The position numbers and the translations under genes were made by a program. The notes beneath the pieces are model-generated. The model saw only the letters and a list, made by a program, of their open reading frames with translations, had not been told where the DNA came from and did not search any database. A stretch of DNA of 64,000 bases from Microcoleus sp. FACHB-1515 (GTDB lineage Bacteria; Cyanobacteriota; Cyanobacteriia; Elainellales; Elainellaceae), in contig NZ_JACJPO010000074.1 of NCBI RefSeq assembly GCF_014696105.1, positions 1-64,000 on the forward strand. The letters run 5' to 3'. Shown here piece by piece: positions 58,775 through 64,000 of the stretch (within the stretch, counting starts at the first letter, position 1; each line of letters opens with the position of its first letter).

Positions 58775-58985
58775 TTCCGAACCAGTGGAGGCTAGGGGCG
58801 TTGCCCCTCCTCCAAACCTCCAACCCCAGCAGAGGACGATTGCATCTCCTCTGCACTCCTACGCAAGGGCGTATCTGTGAGATGGCACCCTACGCAAGGG
58901 CGTATCTGTGAGATGCGTTAAAGCGCTTCGCATTGGCTGTGCTGACCGCGACCCTCGTTTCCGAGCCTCCTGCCTCTTGCCCTCT
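58775..58985 (-). repeat. Long dispersed repeat, right copy of an inverted pair
   Basis: The reverse complement matches 2883-3065 along its length. This copy additionally contains a tandem pair of CCTACGCAAGGGCGTATCTG units (about 58859-58878 and 58892-58911). The match ends a few bases before the DevA-like gene. No protein is evident. Confidence 0.75.
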
Positions 58986-58989
58986 GACT

Positions 58990-59748
58990 TCAATCGCATC
59001 CAGGCCGAATCTTGCCGTCTTCGACATAGGTGACGCGATCGGCCACATCCACGATGCGCGGATCGTGCGTCACCATCAGGACGGTGCGCTGGCTTTCTTT
59101 GGCGAGGCGGCGCAGTAGGTTGATGACGGCGTGGCCGCTGTGGGAGTCGAGGGCGGCGGTGGGTTCGTCGGCGAGGATGAGTTGGGGATTTCCGGCGAGG
59201 GCGCGGGCGATCGCAACGCGCTGTTTCTGCCCGCCGGACAAGTCTTTGGGCAAGCTGTTGGCTTTGGTTTCGAGGCCGACCTGTTCAAGCAGGGCGATCG
59301 CTTCTCGTCGGGCAGTTTGGCGGCGGATGCCTTTCAGGTTGAGGGCAACTTCGACGTTTTCCACTGCGGTGAGGGCAGGAAACAAGTTGCCTTCCTGGAA
59401 GATGAAGCCGATGTGGTTCAGCCGGAAGCGGGCAAGTTGGGATTTGGAAAGCTTGGTGATTTCTTGCCCCAACAGCCGGACGCTGCCGCCAGTCGGCGTC
59501 AAGATTCCACCGAGAATCGAGAGCAGTGTGGTTTTGCCGGAGCCAGATGGCCCCATCAGAAGTTGGACATCACCCTCGTTCACTTCGAGGTCGATATCAT
59601 AGAGGGCTTGGTAGCGCTGGCTGCCGCTTTGGTAGACCATCTCAACTTGTGAAGCGGCGATCGCTTGCGATCGAATTTTGCTAGGGATGCCAACGGATGC
59701 ACCCGACTGAGTGGTTGTGAGGCCAGCAATGTTAATTTGAGCAGTCAT
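58990..59748 (-). CDS. devA: ABC exporter ATPase, DevA/LolD-like
   Basis: The 252-residue ATPase has Walker A GPSGSGKTTLLSILGG, Q-loop FIFQEGNLFPALT, signature LSGGQKQRVAIARALAGNP, Walker B LILADEPTAALDS, and the H-loop VLMVTHDPRI. DevA-type ATPases join DevC permeases and the DevB fusion protein to export envelope glycolipids or other compounds. A matching DevC is upstream on the same strand, but 470 bases away; DevB is not in the window. A repeat lies just past the stop. The symbol is by family; the exact substrate is unknown. Confidence 0.9.
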   Translation of the reverse strand: MTAQINIAGLTTTQSGASVGIPSKIRSQAIAASQVEMVYQSGSQRYQALYDIDLEVNEGDVQLLMGPSGSGKTTLLSILGGILTPTGGSVRLLGQEITKLSKSQLARFRLNHIGFIFQEGNLFPALTAVENVEVALNLKGIRRQTARREAIALLEQVGLETKANSLPKDLSGGQKQRVAIARALAGNPQLILADEPTAALDSHSGHAVINLLRRLAKESQRTVLMVTHDPRIVDVADRVTYVEDGKIRPGCD

Positions 59749-60218
59749 TCGTCTTAAGGGGGTTAGTGCAAGCGGTGATTAAAAGCGTGGTTCCGGGCGA
59801 TCGCAGGTCTTGACCTGGAGTCGAGTTGAGCCGATCGGCCAATCCCGGACTTTGTCAACGATGACGCTGACTTCAGCGCTGGCGAACGAATCAAGAAAGC
59901 AACCAGCAGTTCATCGGAAAGCAGCCCTTCAGTGAATTGACTGCACTACCTGCCATTTAGATCCATCTCGGCTAGGATTAAATCCAGACAGAGGCAGATC
60001 GCCACGCTTCCATCCTCTAATAAAGGCTTGACGACGGTTTGACGAGCTTGTTGCATTGCTGATTCTCACTTCACACCACGATCGCAAATCTATCTCTAGT
60101 ATGTAGTCTAGTGAGCAGTGGCAGATCGACTGCGTAGCAGGCTACACAAAAGATTGATTGAATGCTCCACTTCTATCAAGCAAAATCAAGCAAATCTCAC
60201 CGTAGGAATACCTTGATG
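59749..60218. other. Spacer between DevC- and DevA-like genes, no supported gene
   Basis: The 470-base gap is unusually long for a devCA pair. A 36-codon reverse frame (MQQARQTVVKPLLEDGSVAI...) and a second fragment ending LVAFLIRSPALKSAS are too short and unlike known families to call. A decayed gene may have lain here. Confidence 0.4.
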
Positions 60219-61475
60219 TTAGGCTTTGAAGACAATGGCCGGGTCGACGTGCGTGATTTTCTGGATGGCGAACAGGGCAGAACCGACGCACATCACGATC
60301 GTCAGTCCCAACAGTCCGGTTGCGGTTAAGGGCGTAATCAAAATCGTGATCCCCTGGGTGGCAAACGTCCAAGCACCGAGTCCAAGGCACAATCCGAGGC
60401 TGGGAATGTAGCCCAAAATCGCCATCCACAACGCCTGCTCAACGATGATCCGGTAAATTACCCAATTTGACGCGCCCATCGCCTTGAGCGTACCAAATTC
60501 CTTCAGGTGGTCGGAAACGGAGGAATACAAAATTTGGCCGACGATCACCATACCGACAATCACGCCGACCGCTGCGCCCAAGCCGAGAATAAAGCCAACT
60601 CCGGTGCGCTGTTGCCAATAGGTGCGGGTGCGATCGCTCATTTCGCTGCGCGTATAGACGCGAGTACCGGGCAGGGTGGATTCGATTCGCTGCTTCAGAG
60701 TGTTTAGATCTTCTCCGGCTCCCGCTTTTACCAAAATGTAGGTAATCGGATCGGTAGCGCTAAGCGGTTTGGGCGGCTGAATCTGTGGCGATCGATCGCT
60801 GCTCGCAGGCGGACGATCGAACACCGTCGTACACAGCAAATTTCCGCCTCCGGTCGGCACATCACAATTCACTCGCGAAGTTAGACCCGCACTGGCGTAT
60901 GCGTTGGCGTTCTCGACCGAGGTGAAGATGAACGAGCTTGAGGCGATCGACTGGGTGCGTTCAGTCAGCGCGACGAGCTTGGCAGGCGCACTGTTGATCG
61001 TGCTGGTGTCGCCAATTTGATTGAGGTGGAGCGAGTCGAAGTTGGCTTTGTCGATCGCGATCGTGTAGGGCTGCGTCAGATCGCGCTGGCGACCACCGGA
61101 AATTGGCAGGTTAAACAGTTGGCCGCGTGTGTCAAATCCAATGATTCGGACTGAGGAAATTTCTGGCGCATTTGGTGAGTCCCAGCGTCCGCCTTGCAAA
61201 ACCAGCGGTTCTGCTCGCTCCACGCCGCTCATTTCTTGCACCTGCGTCAGTTGTCCGGCGGCAAGCGGCTTGGTTAGCTCGAAATACACCATTTCTTCAT
61301 CCGCCACCCACAAATCAGCGCGGGACTGGTCAATCAGCAGGGCAGTCGATCGCGTAAAGCCGCTCAAAATTCCCGTCTGAATGCTGACCAAACTGACGGC
61401 AAACATCACGCCCGCTTGCGCGACCAGAAAGCGAGGAATATCTTCAAACAAATTCTTGCGAGCGATCGAAGCCAT
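60219..61475 (-). CDS. devC: DevC-like ABC exporter permease
   Basis: The 418-residue membrane protein has the FtsX/MacB layout in a single copy: an N-terminal helix (VAQAGVMFAVSLVSIQTGIL), a large extracytoplasmic domain (about 45-285), then three C-terminal helices (GVGFILGLGAAVGVIVGMVI, WMAILGYIPSLGLCLGLGAW, LGLTIVMCVGSALFAIQKI). The segment SSVSDHLKEFGTLKAMGASN is the typical cytoplasmic loop that meets the ATPase. N-terminal FEDIPRFLVAQAGVMFAVSL and LIDQSRADLWVA are DevC traits. It is co-oriented with the DevA-like gene. Confidence 0.9.
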   Translation of the reverse strand: MASIARKNLFEDIPRFLVAQAGVMFAVSLVSIQTGILSGFTRSTALLIDQSRADLWVADEEMVYFELTKPLAAGQLTQVQEMSGVERAEPLVLQGGRWDSPNAPEISSVRIIGFDTRGQLFNLPISGGRQRDLTQPYTIAIDKANFDSLHLNQIGDTSTINSAPAKLVALTERTQSIASSSFIFTSVENANAYASAGLTSRVNCDVPTGGGNLLCTTVFDRPPASSDRSPQIQPPKPLSATDPITYILVKAGAGEDLNTLKQRIESTLPGTRVYTRSEMSDRTRTYWQQRTGVGFILGLGAAVGVIVGMVIVGQILYSSVSDHLKEFGTLKAMGASNWVIYRIIVEQALWMAILGYIPSLGLCLGLGAWTFATQGITILITPLTATGLLGLTIVMCVGSALFAIQKITHVDPAIVFKA

Positions 61476-61625
61476 AACCCAATGCAGCGTGAGGAAGTTC
61501 TTACTACTTTAGTGTGTGGCTGGGCAATCGAACGGCTTTGCAATAAATTTCAGAAAACGATAATTCGATCAAAAGCGTACAGATGCAAAACTTTAATATC
61601 TGATGCGCTGTACGCTTGCTGCTGA

Positions 61626-63689
61626 TCACGCTAGACCCCATTGGTCAAGCAGAAACGCATATTCAAACGCGATTTCTTTGAGGCGATCGTAACGCCCGGA
61701 TGCCCCGCCATGTCCGGCTCCCATATTCGTTTTTAATAGCAAAATGTGATCGTCTGTTTTGAGCGATCGCAGTTTGGCTGTCCACTTGGCAGGCTCCCAA
61801 TAAGACACACGCGGATCGTTTAAACCTGCGGTAATCAGCAAGGCCGGGTAGTCTTTTGGCTGGACATTATCGTAAGGCGAATAGGCTTTCATGTAGTCAT
61901 AAAACTCTTTGTCGTTAGGATTGCCCCACTCTTCCCATTCGGTTGCCGAAAGCGGCAAAGAAGTATCCAGAATTGTTGTTACCACATCAACGAATGGCAC
62001 TTGCGCGATCGCTGCTCGAAACAAATCTGGCCGCTGATTAATTACTGCTCCAACCAATAAGCCGCCTGCACTGCCGCCGGAAATGGCAAGCTGATTGGAA
62101 GAAGTCCAACCTGCTTGAATTAAGAATTCTGCACAGGCAATAAAATCGGAAAAGGTGTTTTGTTTGTGCAGAAACTTGCCGTTTTCATACCAGTTGCGAC
62201 CGAGTTCTGAACCGCCGCGAATGTGAGCGATCGCCAACACGACACCGCGATCGAGCAGCGACAATCTGCCCGATGAAAATGAATCGGGATAGCTATAGCC
62301 ATACGAACCATATCCGGTCAGCAACAAGGGATTCCTACCATTTCGCTCAGTACCAACTTTGTAAAGAATGGATAGCGGAACTGCTGTACCGTCTGGAGCG
62401 ATCGCCTGTACTCGTTCGCTTTTGTATTGCGTGCGATCGTATCCTCCTAGAACTGGAGTTTCTTTTTTCAATTCTCGCATTTGATTGTCAAGATCATAGT
62501 CGAAGATCGACAGCGGTGTGATTAGCGAAGTGTAAGCAAATCGAAGGATTTTTGTGTTGAATTCAGGATTGACGGATTCTGAAACTTCATAAGTTGGTTC
62601 AGGAAATTCGATCGCATGTTCTTCTTGTGTTGAAAGCTTGCGGACGCGCACAGTGGGCAGTCCAGCCTCGCGATTATAGATGACAAGATGGTCAGCAAAT
62701 GCGCTTATGCCTTCCAAGAATACCGTTTCATCAGGAGGAATTACAGTTTCCCAATGCTCGATCGCAGGATTGGCGATCGGCGCTCTCATTAACTTGAAAT
62801 TCAGGGCATCTTCATTCGTAACAATGTAGAAATAATCAGTGTGATGCTCGATGCTGTATTCAATTCCGGTTGTGCGCGGACGAATAACTTGAAACTCGCC
62901 CATCGGAGCGTCTGCATCAAGATAGTGGACTTCAGATGTAATTTTACTAGCCAATCCTAGCAGGATAAATTTTTGGCTGCGCGTTTTAACAACAAACAGA
63001 AAATAAGCGTCATCCGGCTCATGAAAAATCAGTTGGTCGGTGTCGATCGCTGTTCCCAACTGATGCCGAAACAGCTTATCAGGCCGATGTGCATCATCGA
63101 CTTTGGTATAGAAAACTGTTCGATTGTCGTTGCCCCATTCAAACGAAGCATAAGTGTCGGTAATTTTCTCTGGATAGAGTTCACGAGTTTCTAAATTCAG
63201 GAAAAACAGCGTGTAGCGCTCTGCGCCTGTCGTATCGATCGCATACGCTAATAGCTGATGATTTGGACTCACTTCAAACACGCCTAAGCGGAAATATTCC
63301 TGTCCTTCTGCCAGCTCATTTTGGTCAAGCAAAATTTCTTCTGGTGCATCCAAGCTGCCTTGTTTGCGGCAGTGGATCGGATATGATTTTCCAGTTTCAG
63401 TGCGCGTGTAATAGTAAAATTCACCGTCGCGATATGGCACCGATAAATCATCTTCTTGAATGCGCGAGAGCATCTCCTTGTAAAGTGTTTCTTGCAGCGA
63501 TCGCGTGTGCTGCATCATGATTTCGGTGTAGGTGTTTTCGGCTTCGAGGTAAGCAATCACTTCAGGATTATCGCGATCGCGCAGCCAAAAGTACGGGTCA
63601 GGGCGTTCGTCTCCATGCAGCCGATGAATGTGGAGATGTTGAGGAGCGATCGGCGGTTTTGTAGCGGCAAGAGAATCATGTTGCGACAT
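61626..63689 (-). CDS. S9 family peptidase (prolyl oligopeptidase / protease II type)
   Basis: The 687-residue cytosolic enzyme (ATG 63689, MSQHDSLAATKPPIAPQHLH) cleaves short peptides after proline or basic residues. The N-terminal beta-propeller runs to about residue 405. The alpha/beta-hydrolase catalytic domain has Ser in LAISGGSAGGLLVGAVINQR, Asp in LLITAGLNDPRVSYWEPAKW and His in MGAGHGGASGRYDRLKE. PYFWLRDRDNPEVIAYLEAE at the start and the length favour the protease II (oligopeptidase B) branch. It stands alone. Confidence 0.93.
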   Translation of the reverse strand: MSQHDSLAATKPPIAPQHLHIHRLHGDERPDPYFWLRDRDNPEVIAYLEAENTYTEIMMQHTRSLQETLYKEMLSRIQEDDLSVPYRDGEFYYYTRTETGKSYPIHCRKQGSLDAPEEILLDQNELAEGQEYFRLGVFEVSPNHQLLAYAIDTTGAERYTLFFLNLETRELYPEKITDTYASFEWGNDNRTVFYTKVDDAHRPDKLFRHQLGTAIDTDQLIFHEPDDAYFLFVVKTRSQKFILLGLASKITSEVHYLDADAPMGEFQVIRPRTTGIEYSIEHHTDYFYIVTNEDALNFKLMRAPIANPAIEHWETVIPPDETVFLEGISAFADHLVIYNREAGLPTVRVRKLSTQEEHAIEFPEPTYEVSESVNPEFNTKILRFAYTSLITPLSIFDYDLDNQMRELKKETPVLGGYDRTQYKSERVQAIAPDGTAVPLSILYKVGTERNGRNPLLLTGYGSYGYSYPDSFSSGRLSLLDRGVVLAIAHIRGGSELGRNWYENGKFLHKQNTFSDFIACAEFLIQAGWTSSNQLAISGGSAGGLLVGAVINQRPDLFRAAIAQVPFVDVVTTILDTSLPLSATEWEEWGNPNDKEFYDYMKAYSPYDNVQPKDYPALLITAGLNDPRVSYWEPAKWTAKLRSLKTDDHILLLKTNMGAGHGGASGRYDRLKEIAFEYAFLLDQWGLA

Positions 63690-63851
63690 AGCGGCGAAGC
63701 GTGGAGGGTGCAATCACCTATGGTCATCTGCCATAAGTGCCTATGTAAATCCCTATTTTGGCAGGGAATTTTTACCGTCTACTTTACCTAGTCGCTTTAA
63801 ATGACCGACAATTGCGCTCGCTTCTCCAGCCCTCAGCACTTCAAACAAAGC

Positions 63852-63896
63852 AAGACCCAGTGCTGCCTGCTCTCTACAGCCTCAGCACTGGGTCTT
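63852..63896. other. 14-base perfect inverted repeat
   Basis: AAGACCCAGTGCTG (63852-63865) and CAGCACTGGGTCTT (63883-63896) pair perfectly over a 17-base loop. No T run follows. It may be a terminator for a gene right of the window or part of a small RNA. The remaining 63714-64000 bases hold no supported gene. Confidence 0.55.
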
Positions 63897-64000
63897 GGTA
63901 AATAATGACGACTGACAATATGTAGTCTATGTCAGAGAATTTTCTGGATTTGGTATCCGTGAATCTAAGTAGGGAACACTGCTAATAAGCAGATAGACCG

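Overview
The window is cyanobacterial chromosome. The octamer GCGATCGC (HIP1) and its core GATCGC recur every few hundred bases. The gene content also fits: UDP-sulfoquinovose synthase and sulfoquinovosyltransferase (sulfolipid), a high-light-inducible protein, a cytochrome c6-like protein, an S-type phycobilin lyase, HemJ, GuaB3, and many families essentially confined to cyanobacteria (DUF3038/DUF4335, DUF2358, DUF2811, DUF3122, DUF2301). Repeats, insertion-sequence remnants, Uma2 proteins and a toxin-antitoxin pair suggest a larger-genome, possibly filamentous, phycobilisome-bearing species; that placement is inference.

Layout. 1-6.6 kb: transposase tail, large FtsX-type permease, GDP-fucose synthase, sqdX-sqdB. 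6.8-13.7 kb: DUF427, DUF3038-DUF4335, guaB3 followed by the small RNA Yfr1, small conserved proteins, upp, a VOC protein. 13.7-20.1 kb: hli gene behind RpaB-type repeats, cysK, a three-gene osmoprotectant ABC importer, Uma2, DUF2358, a cytochrome c6-like gene. 20.1-24.4 kb: a cluster of DnaA boxes (possible replication origin), DUF2811, hemJ, a structured RNA that may be 6S RNA, a nuclease-ferredoxin pair, tRNA-Ser(GGA), a composite insertion-sequence wreck. 24.5-32.3 kb: solute-binding protein, phycobilin lyase, CobT-related protein, DUF2232, Uma2, msrB, two unrecognised genes. 32.5-38.9 kb: RTX-tailed subtilase, site-2 protease, proline iminopeptidase. 38.9-52.5 kb: two copies of a leader RNA each driving a small paralogous protein, hemB, a SAM-cleaving enzyme, DUF2301, an anion transporter, dprA, a peptidoglycan amidase, pdhB, speA, a low-GC DUF4145 patch. 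52.5-64 kb: DedA, hrcA, rhodanese, hslO, a VapBC-like pair, a sugar-acid kinase, a DevA/DevC exporter pair, an S9 peptidase.

Most genes are single housekeeping units. Clear co-transcribed sets are sqdB-sqdX, DUF3038-DUF4335, the importer at 16.0-18.7 kb, the overlapping ferredoxin-nuclease and lyase-binding protein pairs, DUF2301-transporter-dprA and antitoxin-toxin.

The most interesting signals lie between the genes. Two approximately 230-nt leaders (39451-39679 and 51195-51425) share sequence blocks and compensating stems, and each ends in a switch-like hairpin that competes for the Shine-Dalgarno sequence of a paralogous small gene. There is also a five-box DnaA cluster, a roughly 190-bp inverted repeat pair bounding 56 kb, and a 19-bp repeat that sits both between genes and, four times, inside a coding region.
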